DNA from: Chara braunii
Taxonomy: Eukaryota > Streptophyta > Charophyceae > Charales > Characeae
DNA: 64,000 nt
Assembly (NCBI GenBank): GCA_003427395.1
Contig: BFEA01000346.1
Span: 1,263,032-1,327,031, forward strand
Direction: 5' to 3'
In this document: in pieces, positions 53,551 through 63,765 of the stretch
How positions within the stretch are numbered: the first letter of the stretch is position 1
Layout of the letters: each line of letters opens with the position of its first letter
The notes under the pieces: generated by a model
Told to the model about the DNA's origin: nothing
What the model saw: the letters and a program-made list of their open reading frames with translations, nothing else
Databases searched by the model: none
Made by a program: the position numbers and the translations under genes

Positions 53551-54752
53551 AGCTGCAGGAACCAGGCAGACTGTGCCACCCATCTATCAGACACTACATC
53601 CAGGGAAACAATGTGGCAAAGAAGGTGCTGAAAGACAGCATCGGGCATATGCGAGTGAAGAGGTTAGGCGTGGGGGTCCGCAATACAATAAATAAATGCT
53701 AATGATCGCCCGAGCAATAAAGCTGGAGAAGCAAAACAAAAAGAACGCATTGCATCACATGCATAAGGGTTGCTTACCTCAATCGAGTCTGTGAAGAGCG
53801 GGAGAGCTGTAAACAAGCGTGATTCATGCATTCCCAACTCATACTCTGTTTCGGCATTCTGGCTGACAAAAATGATAACAACTGCAGCATAGATCGTGAC
53901 AAACAAACAAGCACATAGTGCACAAAACCTTAGATTCATAGCATGCAACCATACAGTACACACACGGCTTTGATAAAGAAATAAGAATGACAGACACCCC
54001 ACCTCCCCCAGGCGCCCCGAAGGAAAAAGGGAAAGAAAAGACGAAAAAAGAAGGCCAGAGCACCATCCTTGACCCACCAGCAGGACCCCCCTCCTCCAAA
54101 ACGTCCGGGGATATACAAGGACACCGTGCCTGGCAGAGGGATCGGGCAAATCACCGGGACACTACACATTTAGGTGTGGCAATTAGGGTCCCCCAGACCG
54201 GCGGCTCGTTTAGGTGAGTAAGGGTCACCTCCCTATAAAACTGTCTATCCTTCAGCTTCCTTCAAAAAGTGCAGCTTCTGGAGAAGAGAATGAACTGTAG
54301 AAAGAGGAGGCCCTATATGCATAAGCACCAGTGCAAAAAGAGAAAAGAAGAAGAAACAGGCCACTTCAGATTCCAAACCGATTGGGGCTTCACTCTCACC
54401 CCATCCCACTCAGCCTATTGTTTAGGTGTTTGCCTGACAAGCCGTTGGTTGTGTTCAATTCTCGGATAGAACATGCGCTTCCGATTCCAAACCGATTGCA
54501 AAGGACGAAGTGCGATTTGCTCTTTACAACCGTATGGACGCACTAGAAGCACTGCTACAATCACAGTGGGCATCATGAGCATTCTTTTCCTGTAAAAAGA
54601 TGCTCATTGTAAATTGACAACTTTTCTTCATTACGCGTTGACCCACCAACGCATTTCCTTCGTTCAGTGTGTTACGTCCACCAAAACAATAGGAAAGTTC
54701 GACGTGGCTGCCGTTGCTTTGTCACTGAAGGACAGAATTCCACACCCGGTCA
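53551..54752. other. Unassigned sequence
   Basis: No recognisable gene. A 19-base word ATTCCAAACCGATTG-type repeats near 54369 and 54483. Otherwise nothing supported. Confidence 0.3.
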
Positions 54753-55142
54753 TTATAGCTGTATTTGGGCCAATTTTCAGACTAGATGCAACGATAATGA
54801 ACTGGAACTGGAGTTCTGTTTTGGGCAAGGACAAGGTAGGGGCTATATAGTGACTCCATTATAACTTCAGTGACTTTCCGTTTTTTAATAACCAGCCTCG
54901 ATCTCACTAGAGAGGGTGGTAAGAGTTTAATAACCATCCTCGACCTCACTAGAGAGGGTGGTAAGAGTGCCCCCCTCTAGTTTGCCCTCGCTGGTTGCTC
55001 CAATCTATTGGCAAGGAGCCACCCCTGCTGGAAACCGGGTCCAGCGTCCTATATTTGGGGCAATTTCAGACTAGATGCAATGATAATGACCTAGCGTTCT
55101 GTTCGGGTGAGGACGCGGTAGGGGCTATATAGTGACTCAATT
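54753..55142. repeat. Cluster of duplicated short modules including snap-back copies
   Basis: A module from ATATTTGGG/GTATTTGGGCC through TTTCAGACTAGATGCAA, GATAATGA, TTCTGTT and GTAGGGGCTATATAGTGACT occurs at about 54766-54855 and 55050-55137. Between them a 42-bp unit with CTCACTAGAGAGGGTGGTAAG occurs twice (54887-54928, 54929-54968). GTCATTATAGCTGTATTT at 54753-54770 matches the hairpin at 16054-16120 in opposite order. Confidence 0.78.
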
Positions 55143-55384
55143 GGGGCTAATAGACGCTAGTGTATATTGGTAGATCATTGATGCTGATCCAAAAGAACAG
55201 ATTTTGGGCAAATCATAAAGAACTCCTTTAATCCCTAAAGCTGCACTACCTCCTGACAGATCAGGTCGAGTCCTGAAACAGAAAGAGAACCTGTGTCCAT
55301 CGGATCTTCGTACAAATCGACCAAATGGAAAACCGCTTTAAAAGGGAGGCTGAGGGAGTGGTGATTTACAGTGAAGGCTGAGTC

Positions 55385-55717
55385 CCTCTTTTTTTTTTTT
55401 TTTTTTNTTTCTTTCTTTTTTTTTTTTTTTGACAAAACATATGTGGCAGCCTGCTATTGGAGGTGATACGAGCATCGTCCAATAGCAAGCCCCAGGTTAT
55501 AGATGGCTCCGATCTATTGGTGGGGAGCATCACGTACTGGAAACCGGGTCCAGCGTCCCTCTTTTGTTTTTTTTTTGTTTTTGTTTTTGACAAAACATCT
55601 GTGGCAGCCTGCTATTGGAGGCGATAAGAGCATCCTCCAATAGCCAGCCCCAGTTTATAGATGGCTCCAATCTTTTGGTGGGGAGCATCACGTGCTGGAA
55701 ACCGGGTCCAGCGTCCC
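55385..55717. repeat. Two tandem units of about 157 bp separated by T-runs
   Basis: GACAAAACAT(A/C)TGTGGCAGCC starts both units (55431 and 55588). Both end GGAAACCGGGTCCAGCGTCC. A third partial end of the unit lies at about 54992-55048. Within each unit TGCTATTGGAGG pairs imperfectly with CCTCCAATAGC-type sequence, giving a hairpin. T-runs (with N at 55407) precede each unit. Confidence 0.82.
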
Positions 55718-56340
55718 ACTGACAAGATCAGAGAAAGTATACCTGGCAGAACAGCATTGACTGCCCTCTCACGACGGAATTGACAGTCCGCCTAATTAGC
55801 AGCCAGGTCACAGCATGTGTTAAGGTCTCGCCATGTAGAGGGTGACAAACTGTCTTCCAATCTCCCCTAATCCTTCAACCCTAGGCCCCCTCCCTGCATA
55901 AGGCTGCTGCTCAGCTCTGTGATTTACATTCTCCACAAGGTCATCTGCCTACCCTCCCTTACCCTAAGCTGTTCACCCTGCGAAAACATTCGTATATGAT
56001 TGTTATTGTCAAATTTCTGGCAGCGGTTAAACTCCCGACATATATCATTATTATTGTCAATCATCTGTCATGATTTATCAGATCAACTGGCATGCTCTTC
56101 CCCGTGCCATTTCGCCAAGCAGAGATCTGAGCATCCCCTATTGACTATCCTATCTCCTACCCTCCACCTATCCACCACCCACTCAACTAGCCTTCCTCTC
56201 GCGCATCTCCATCTTGCCACCCATCCAGTGCCAGACCACGGAATATGACAGGCGAGGCAGGCAACAGAGAGCGAAAACAGGGGGAAACTACAGATGAAGG
56301 AGAGGCCCAGGCAGGTAATGTTTACTCAAGAGTGAAGCAA
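55718..56340. other. Unassigned sequence
   Basis: C/T-rich non-coding DNA. No supported gene. Confidence 0.3.
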
Positions 56341-57234
56341 TCAAAACACATCCCAAACCCACCGAACCCACCCTTCCCCCCGGTCAACTGCCTGAGCCCC
56401 CGTTATGAAGTGGTGCATGCCATTCATATGAAAAGAATCGAGCTCCAGTGCTCCCCTCTTGTATCCTGACCACGGTGCAAAGGGGAAACTACCGCTCGCC
56501 CCGACCATGGCAAAGCTTTGGGCATGCTTCTGACCGCCGTTTTCATTCCCCGTGGTTGTACCGTGCCGAAGCTCATTGATTTTAACCTCTGGGGGAGGAT
56601 GCTCCACTTTTGTAGCATCAAAAAAAGCCGTGTCCTCGTCCCCATGGTATGGTAATTCATCACACATGGTGTCGTTGCCAGCATCAGACGGCTGGGTAGA
56701 TGACAAATCAATTAAAAAAAAAACTTCCAGACCAAGCGGGGAAACCGCATCACCTACCTTCGGCGAAGCCCCGTTGCTCCCTGTAGCATCAAGCAATGAT
56801 GATGATGCCGTTTGATCTTCAGCAGACTGTTGGCAAGATAGTGAAACGGAACTCAAAAAAAAAACAGTAGCAGGCGCCCGGATCGCTGCTCCCACGTCCG
56901 TCGAATCTCCATTGTTCACTACAACAGACCGAGGCTGATAGTCCTCGAATGATGCTGACACCATGTGATCATCACCCAATTCTTCACACGCATGAGCAAC
57001 TGGCTGCTGTTGCTGGACACAGAGTGGAGTAATTGGTGATGTCACTATTGTTCGTGTTGGTGTTGTTATTGTCGATGTTGCTCGTGTTGCCGATGTTGAT
57101 GTTGTTGATGTTGTTGATGTTGTTGATGTTGTTGATGTTGTTGATGTTGTTGATGTTGTTGATGTTGTTGATGCTGTGTGTGTCACGCTATGCTGGCCTT
57201 TGGATGAGAACAACTCACCTGGTGGACCGCCCAC
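56341..57234 (-). CDS. Hypothetical Ser/Thr-rich open frame
   Basis: A 297-codon frame. Residues 20-55 are a TST/STT repeat encoded by the 9-bp minisatellite. The rest has mixed, protein-like composition with acidic patches and no membrane segment, and ends in an aromatic-rich stretch (WVRWVWDVF). I recognise no domain. It may be an exon, a retroelement remnant or chance. The lack of stops over 0.9 kb in a stop-rich neighbourhood is the only support. Start chosen as the first ATG before the repeat. Confidence 0.3.
   Translation of the reverse strand: MGGPPGELFSSKGQHSVTHTASTTSTTSTTSTTSTTSTTSTTSTTSTSATRATSTITTPTRTIVTSPITPLCVQQQQPVAHACEELGDDHMVSASFEDYQPRSVVVNNGDSTDVGAAIRAPATVFFLSSVSLSCQQSAEDQTASSSLLDATGSNGASPKVGDAVSPLGLEVFFLIDLSSTQPSDAGNDTMCDELPYHGDEDTAFFDATKVEHPPPEVKINELRHGTTTGNENGGQKHAQSFAMVGASGSFPFAPWSGYKRGALELDSFHMNGMHHFITGAQAVDRGEGWVRWVWDVF
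57091..57174. repeat. 9-bp minisatellite (GATGTTGTT)n
   Basis: About nine near-perfect 9-bp units. Confidence 0.9.
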
Positions 57235-57579
57235 GGCTGATGGCAGGTGGTTTTGGGAAAGATTTGGTGTTTCAAATCCTGAATGGGTGGTACAGTGATG
57301 TAGCTATTGATAAACAGGGCATGTCTGCGAATCTGGAATGGGCCACACGTCCTTGCTCATAAACAGGGCATGACTTGTACCTGCTGATGAACAGGACATG
57401 AATTCAGATCCTCACTGGTACACATGTAGCTCTTGAAAAACTGCTCACGACTTGAAATCCTGATGACTGACACAGCAATTGCTGTACGCCGACCCCCCCA
57501 CACACAGCTCTTTCTACCCTCTAACCCGTGGCATAGCCACAGCTGACCTCCGCTCATAATGAAAAAGAAAGAGAAAAAG
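57235..57579. other. Unassigned sequence
   Basis: Short repeats of AAACAGGGCATG (57313, 57361) and similar words. No gene. Confidence 0.3.
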
Positions 57580-58526
57580 TGCAACCAGACTCGTCTTCTT
57601 CCTTACTCAGCATGCATGAAAACAGATGGTAATCACACTGGCGCCAGGCGCACACACAAAGCTCAGAGATATCGTGGCCAAGAACACAGTTCAGATTCAA
57701 ACTTGCTTCCAATAGCTATGGGGCCTGTGCGCCCACATACCACCCAGCCAACACTGTATCCCCAGCAACTGTTCACACGCACGCTACTCTGGATCTCCCT
57801 GGATGTCCCACACACACGCACTTCAACACAGCACTTCCCACACATACACGCTACAGCCTACCTCTAACCTATGGCAGCTATGGCTGCCTTCTACCTCCTA
57901 GCTACTAGCGGCTATGGCCGCTTCATCTCCCTCGAAGCCCACTTCTCCTTCGGGCACCTGCCAACCACCTTGCACAAGACGCTCAGGCAGCACTTCCACA
58001 CGGCTCACAGGCAGAATGAATGAATGACTGGACGCTGCCTCTTGATTTATACTTCGAATGGCCCCTGGTCTGCTCTTTTCCACTGGGCCCAGGGCGCACA
58101 GTCCCACATGGTACTTGCTAACTAGACAAAGTGCGACTGGGACTGGGTACCACTGACTAGGCAAGGTTGGACTACCCACTTGCCCACTTGCCTCTAGACC
58201 GACCTTCAGAACACTTCAAAAGGCCACTTCCAGACCTTCCGGAAGTCTGTAGACATGGCCTTTCGTGACTGTAGCAGCTACGCCCTTGACCTTTCAGGAC
58301 TGTAGCAGCTACAACTTTCACACAGCTAAATCCCCTACTTGACAGACCTGCAGATAAAGACCCGACGACCACACTAGCCTACAACAGACAACAAGTGACT
58401 ACCAAGACACAGGTCGCGGGTTCAAACACACAGGGGTCGACTTGATACTGTACACGGGTGAGGGCAAGGTCTAGGGATCGAGCCCTGGGATCTGCATCTG
58501 CTACCGTAAAGGTAAAAACCGTTTTA
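57580..58526 (-). repeat. 3' LTR of gypsy D
   Basis: On the minus strand it ends GAGTCTGGTTGCA at 57580, exactly where homology with 62757-63751 ends. The start near 58526 (AAAACGGTTTTTACC) is set by loss of homology and follows a GGTTGGTGGGAG purine-rich tract. Confidence 0.8.
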
Positions 58527-58537
58527 CTCCCACCAAC

Positions 58538-59760
58538 CTAAATTTGAGGTCCTCCGAGAATATTTCAGTCCAAGATAGGACCTTTACCTTTCTCTCTCAT
58601 GTCGGGATCAGTCTCTAGAAGTTCCGTTCGGGTAAACCAGCGGTCGTTCTCCGGTTCTTGATACGCAAATCCGACTTTATACTGTTTCTTCGGATGACCT
58701 CTTCTTCCAGTTCTAAATACATCTTCATCTATAATACGGTCAATGTCATACCTACCGTCCATGTCAGGAGGAATCATCGATCTCCTCGACAGGGAATTGT
58801 TGACTTGTTGTGCAAGGTAACAACTTTGACACGTGGAAAACTGGTTAAGTATGGAGGTGTGCTGGAATCTCTACGGTATAGAACAGCCCATCCTCTCCGC
58901 CCTTGCCTTCTAAAACTGGCCACGGTCCTCTGTACGTAGGCCAAAGTTTTTGCGAGATGTTTTCCTCCCGAGCAAACCCTTTGGACTTGACCCAGACTAA
59001 GTCGCCTACTTGAAACTGAGATGGGTGACGGTGCTTATTAGCTTGCTCTATCATCTTATGCTGGGCCACGGTCCTTCCTGAGGTTCTCTACTACTGTAGC
59101 AATCTCTTTCTCATGCTGTAGCGCAAACCCCCTAGCACCGGGCGGTAGCCTTGGATCTGATCCCGGTCGAGTCCCCCAAACGGTCTGCGCGGTCTAAAGG
59201 ACTTATGCAGTTTGTTGGTAGTGCGGCAAGTTGCTAAGTGGACACTGTTGTTGTACGCGCTGGCTACCTTCGGGAGCCTCTCGTCCCAGTTAATTTGATC
59301 GGGTCTAATGTACATTCCTCGAACTTGCTGCAGGATCTTATTCATCTGTTCAGTCTGACCGTTGGTCTCTGGATGACAGCCAGATGACATGAGCAACTTT
59401 GAACCATACACTTTCATAAGTTCCTGCCAGTTCTGACTAGTGAACCTGGTGTCTCTGTCAGTAACTATAGACAGGGGTAGACCATGTTCACTCACCCAAT
59501 GATAAAAAAACTTTGCTATTACTAAGTCTGTTCGTGCCTCAGAAGGCAAGGGAACAAAAACTGCGTATTTATCAAAACGGTCTACAATGACCATGACTTG
59601 GCTCTTGCCATGCCTACTCCTGACCCCAGCATCCATAAAGTCGATGGGCACAGAGTCTTCGGGTCCTGATGGAATAGGTAGGGGTCTGAGAAGACCCAAT
59701 GGGGCTCGCGTCGTAGTTTTGTTGCGCTGGCATACCTTGCAACTACACACATATTCTATA
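58538..59760 (-). pseudogene. Gypsy D integrase with chromodomain-like C-terminus
   Basis: From 59760 down: CKVCQRNK (end of the zinc domain), PIDFMDAGV (first Asp), VIVDRFDKYAVF, IVTDRDTRFTSQNW (second Asp), CHPETNGQTEQMN (Glu intact). The DDE triad is therefore conserved. After a frame break near 59080, 59069-58845 reads AQHKMIEQANKHRHPSQF, GDLVWVKSKG and YRGPWPVL. After another break, 58777-58565 reads YDIDRIIDEDVF, QYKVGF and NDRWFTRTELL, a chromodomain-like end. Integrates element DNA; here broken and 5'-truncated. Confidence 0.85.
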
Positions 59761-59844
59761 GAGAGAGACGGGAAAAAAGGGGTGGGAAAGTGGGGAGGGC
59801 TAGGGAGAGTTGGGGGTGAGGGGGTTGAAGGTGCGAAATCGCGC

Positions 59845-59845
<1 letters not shown>

Positions 59846-59922
<77 letters not shown>

Positions 59923-59941
59923 GCAGAGAGAGAGAGAGAGA
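59846..59941. repeat. (GT)n-(GA)n compound microsatellite
   Basis: GT repeats to about 59902, then GA with one GGCA interruption. Same compound type as at 1151-1660. Confidence 0.95.
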
Positions 59942-60595
59942 GACAGTGCATCCAGCAGGTCCCGTCTCATTTGTTTTTGTGAGCGAAGCCGCAAAAGGTC
60001 TAGTACAGCGATAATGACCAAACGTTCTACTCGGGGGAAGTAGGTACCTACCTATCTACCGTCTTGCTAACCCCCAGGAGATCCTGGGGTCGCCACATGG
60101 CGGTATCTGACCTGGCAATTGGGCTGAATGGACTGCGAATATGACGGCCCGGCATTTTATTCGGGGAAAGAGGGAGCAGTTCTCAAACTACGAAAAATAA
60201 GCCGAATAACGGATTGCTACCATCTTTACCCGAATATAATGTATGGCCATTAATGCTGTATCTAGACTCGAACTGGCCCCAAATACAGCTGTAATGACTG
60301 TACGTTCAAATGCCAGGGGACTGCTAGACTATAAGAAATGCAAAGGGACCAATGTCCTTATCTCAGTTAGTGCACCCACAGACTGCTGAAATGCAGACCG
60401 CAGTTCGAATCCAGATGGAACAAGATGAACAAAATTCCTGAATTACCTGGGGCCGATCAGTTTCACGATGATATCTCAAGGCTGTCGTCCTTTTAAAAAG
60501 GAAAAAAAAAAATACAAAAAATCAAACGGCACCCGCAAAGAAATGTACAGCTGCAAGCATAGCTACCTCTGACAATCATGCTTGCAACTTAACAT
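59942..60595. other. Unassigned sequence with a snap-back copy
   Basis: Non-coding. A degenerate hairpin at 60239-60305 (right arm AAATACAGCTGTAATGACTG) belongs to the family at 16054-16120. An A-run lies near 60503-60512. Confidence 0.5.
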
Positions 60596-61030
60596 TCTTC
60601 AGAACCCCAGAATCAGCACGCCACGGGTTAAGCCACACCAGCACGCCACTTAGTCTCAAGGTAAGAACCCCAGAATCAGCACGCCAAGTCATGCCAAGCC
60701 ACGGCATGGTTCTTAACTTGAGACTACGTGCGATGGTTAAGAACCCCAGAATCAGCACGCCACGGGTTTAGCCACACCAGCACGCCACTTAGTCTCAAGT
60801 AAGAACCCCAGAATCAGCATGCCAAGCCACGCCAAGCCACGACATGGTTCTTATCTTGAGACTTGCGTTCTTAACTTGAGACTTAAGTTCTTAACTTGAG
60901 ACTACGTGCGATGGTTAAGAACCCCAGAATCAGCACACCACGGGTTAAGCCAAACCAGCATGCCACGTAGTCTCAAGGTAAGAACCTCGGAATCAGCACA
61001 CCAAGCCACGCAAGCCATGGCATGCCAAGC
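60596..61030. repeat. Complex tandem and inverted repeat array
   Basis: AGAACCCCAGAATCAGCA recurs at about 60599, 60664, 60738, 60800 and 60917, with a variant near 60981. TAGTCTCAAG and its inverse CTTGAGACTA alternate between them. Units of about 140-180 bp hold both orientations, so each can fold. Three main units plus extra copies of TTCTTAACTTGAGACT. Confidence 0.88.
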
Positions 61031-61607
61031 CAGGGCACGGCACAGCACGACAGGTGGAACTACAGATGCACTCAGGTAGGTTACCAGGCTCCCCCTTGCG
61101 GGGAAAGGATCCCACTTTCCGTGATTACACCTAGAGGTCCATTCATTCCCAAAGAGAGTACCGGTAGGGGAACTGGAAATGGTCCACATTTTACAGACAT
61201 GGGCTCTTTTGTTTGTCTCATAGATTAATAAAATCAACCGCCAGAATTAAAGGATGTTGGGCAAGCGGACGTCGCCCAGAGCCTCGTTGGGGTATTCTTC
61301 ATTCCACAGATTTTTAGTTCGACTGTGGGCCTTGCCGCACGGCACACGAAACGAACAAGGAAATGACTGCGTCGTCCCACAGAAAATGGACAGATTCATC
61401 CGTTTACCATGATAATTAGTAACGAATGTATTTTGCCACCTTCTGCGGGCAGATGCACTCGTTTTTTTCGTTTCGTGTGCCATGCTGCGAGGCCTTGTGA
61501 GTGGGTTGCAGAGTTAGTAATTCTGGGCCAGAAACGCACCTGCTGGCTGTCGAAGATGCTGATGTCTACAAATTGCTGCTGGATACGACGTGCAGTGACT
61601 CGTAATT
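61031..61607. other. Unassigned sequence with a short inverted repeat
   Basis: GCACACGAAACGAA (about 61340-61353) is inverted at about 61467-61480. No gene recognised. Confidence 0.4.
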
Positions 61608-61671
61608 CTTCTTCTTCTTCTTCTTCTTCTTCTTCTTCTTCTTCTTCTTCTTCTTCTTCTTCTTCTTCTTT
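61608..61671. repeat. (TTC)n microsatellite
   Basis: About 21 TTC units followed by a G-run. Ser- or Arg-rich frames over it are artefacts. Confidence 0.95.
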
Positions 61672-61941
61672 TTGGGGGGGGGGCGACCCGTACGTCTTTC
61701 GAAAAATATGTGAGGTGAGAGAAAATGTATATGTATATATGTCCCCCGATGAGGTGAAGACAGCTTTTCTTCTTCAAAAAAAGAAGAGAATTGAAGTGCG
61801 CAGACGCCAAGCGTCTGCTCTTCTTTGAGCCTCTATGAATTTCCCTTTACCTGTTTATTTTTCCTGATGAATTTGCTTTTATGGTATACCCTCGGGTTCC
61901 TCGTGGACTGTGGAGTTTTGCGCAGAGCCAGCCTTCGCCCC

Positions 61942-61973
<32 letters not shown>

Positions 61974-62090
61974 ATCGGGATGCCGAGAGAAGCCCCCATA
62001 GCAAGATGGGATAATGATATTTCGAGCATACAAATCTAGGTCAGTTCCATGCCATAAACAGGCCATCACTTGAAGGAGACACTTCTGTGA
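61672..62090. other. Unassigned sequence with a 27-base A-run
   Basis: The A-run (61948-61974) may be the tail of a retroposed sequence lying just upstream. No gene seen. Confidence 0.4.
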
Positions 62091-62584
62091 ACGGGTGATG
62101 GAGAGTCGATCCCTAGACCAGCAAGACGAAATACACTACAGTGCAATACTGTTGAGCTGAGTTATTTACGATCGTCAGCATGATCATCATCCTCCGTGTT
62201 TCCAAGAGAAAACATGTTGCTGAAGATGGTGCCGGTGGTGATGGCACGTGGCAAGTTTAGAAGGACAACACTATAAATAGAATATGCGGGGGAGGGGAGA
62301 AGAGGTGGTTGAGGAAGGCAGAACGGTAGAGAAAACCAACCTACGCTTCATGCGCGGAAAGCAAAGACCACCCCCTGTGAGCTGCTGCATATTCTATTTA
62401 TAGTGTTACTTCTAAACTTGCCACGTGGCATCACCATCGGCACCATCTTCGGTGACATGTTTTCTCTTGGAAACACGGATGACGATGATGATCATGCTGA
62501 TGAAGGTAAATCACTCAGCTCGACAGTATTGCACTGTAGTGTATCTCGTCTTGCTGGTCTAGAGATCGAATCCCCATCACCCGT
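62091..62584. mobile_element. Large inverted-repeat (foldback-like) element
   Basis: The arm 62091-62287 and the arm 62387-62584 are inverse copies over about 197 bp, with roughly one difference in ten, around a 99-bp spacer. Each arm carries a CACGTG G-box (62245-62250, 62422-62427) and a TATAAATA box (62272-62279 plus strand; 62395-62402 minus strand) pointing into the spacer. Outer ends are ACGGGTGATGG. No coding capacity. The divergence rules out a simple assembly palindrome. Confidence 0.82.
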
Positions 62585-62756
62585 CTCCAGAAAGGGGGAA
62601 ATAGTGCCGCAAACTGGTTGGGCTGCGCTCAACACCTTCTGCATCATGACATTCACCCAAGATGAGAGGCACGACTAGGCATGCATGAGGTTTCGAACCC
62701 GTTATCAGTCTGATAGGGCAGTCAATCAGCCATTCTGTGCCTTTCTAGAGTGACTT
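62585..62756. other. Flank between foldback element and LTR
   Basis: Short non-coding spacer. Confidence 0.3.
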
Positions 62757-63751
62757 TCAAAACGGCTTTTACCTTTACAGTAGCAGATGCAGATCCCAAG
62801 GCTCGATCCCTAGACCTTGCCCTCACCCGTGTACATTATCAAGTCAAACCCTGTGTGTTTGAACCCGCAACCTGTGTCTTGGTAGTTACTTGTTGTCTGT
62901 TGTCGGGTCTTGATCTGTAGGTCTGCCAAGTAGGGGATTTAGCTGCGTAAAAGTCGTAGCTGCTACAGTCCTGAAAGGTCAAGGGCGTAGCTGCTACAGT
63001 CACGAAAGGCCAAGTCTACAGACTTCCGGAAGGTTCGGAAGTGGCCTTTCGAAGTGTCCTGAAGGTCGGTCTAGAGGCAAGTGGGCAAGTGGGTAGTCCA
63101 ACCTCGCCTAGTCAGCGGTACCCAGTCCCAATCGCACTTTGTCCAGTCAGCAAGTACCACGTGGGACTGTGTGCACCCTGGGCCTGGTGGAAAGGAGGAG
63201 ACCAGCGACCATCCAAAGTATAAATCAAGAGGGAGCGTCCAGTCATTCATTCATTCTGCCTGTGAGCCGTGCAGAAGTGCTGCCTGAGCGTCTTGTGCAA
63301 GGTGGTCGGCAGGTGCCCGAAGGAGAAGTGGGCTGCGAGGGAGACGAAGTGGCCATAGCCGCTACTAGCTAGGAGGTAGAAGGCAGCCATAGCTGCCGTA
63401 GGTTAGAGGTAGGCTGTAGCGTGTATGTGTGGGAAGTGCTGTGTTAAGTGTGTGTGTGTGTGGGACATCCAGCCTAGCGTGTATGTGTGGGAAGTGCTGT
63501 GTGAAGTGTGTGTGTGTGTGTGGGACATCCAGGGAGATCCAGAGTAGCGTGCGTGTGAACAGTTGCTGGGGATACAGTGTCAGTTGGGTGCTATGTGGGC
63601 GCACAGGCGTCATAGCTATTGGAAGCAAGTTTGAATCTGAACTGTGTTCTCGGCCATGATATCTCTGAGCTTTGTGTGGGCGCCTGGTGCCAGTGTGATT
63701 GCCATCTGTTTCCGTGCATGCTGAGTAAGAAAGAAGACGAGTCTGGTTGCA
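62757..63751 (+). repeat. LTR of a gypsy D-family element (5' LTR of element E)
   Basis: Homologous to 58526-57580 along its length and ending GAGTCTGGTTGCA. It holds a recent internal tandem duplication near 63419-63530 (GTGTATGTGTGGGAAGTGCT twice, each with a GT run and GGGACATCCAG). The start is set by where homology begins. Confidence 0.85.
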
Positions 63752-63753
63752 AT

Positions 63754-63765
63754 TGGTATCAGAGC
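63754..63765 (+). promoter_or_regulatory. tRNA-iMet-type primer-binding site
   Basis: TGGTATCAGAGC lies 2 nt after the LTR end. It is the standard primer-binding site of plant LTR retrotransposons, complementary to the 3' end of initiator methionine tRNA. It shows that the LTR before it is a 5' LTR. Confidence 0.9.

Larger units (their letters stand above)
57580..59760 (-). mobile_element. 3' part of Ty3/gypsy element D with its 3' LTR
   Basis: The minus strand carries integrase core, chromodomain-like tail and LTR in that order. The upstream part (gag to H2C2) is missing, replaced by a (GT)n(GA)n microsatellite region. Its LTR matches the plus-strand LTR at 62757-63751. Confidence 0.85.

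Noticed and set aside
60596-61030. CRISPR-like array
   Set aside because: Repeats are irregular in spacing, contain both orientations and similar spacers, in a eukaryotic context.
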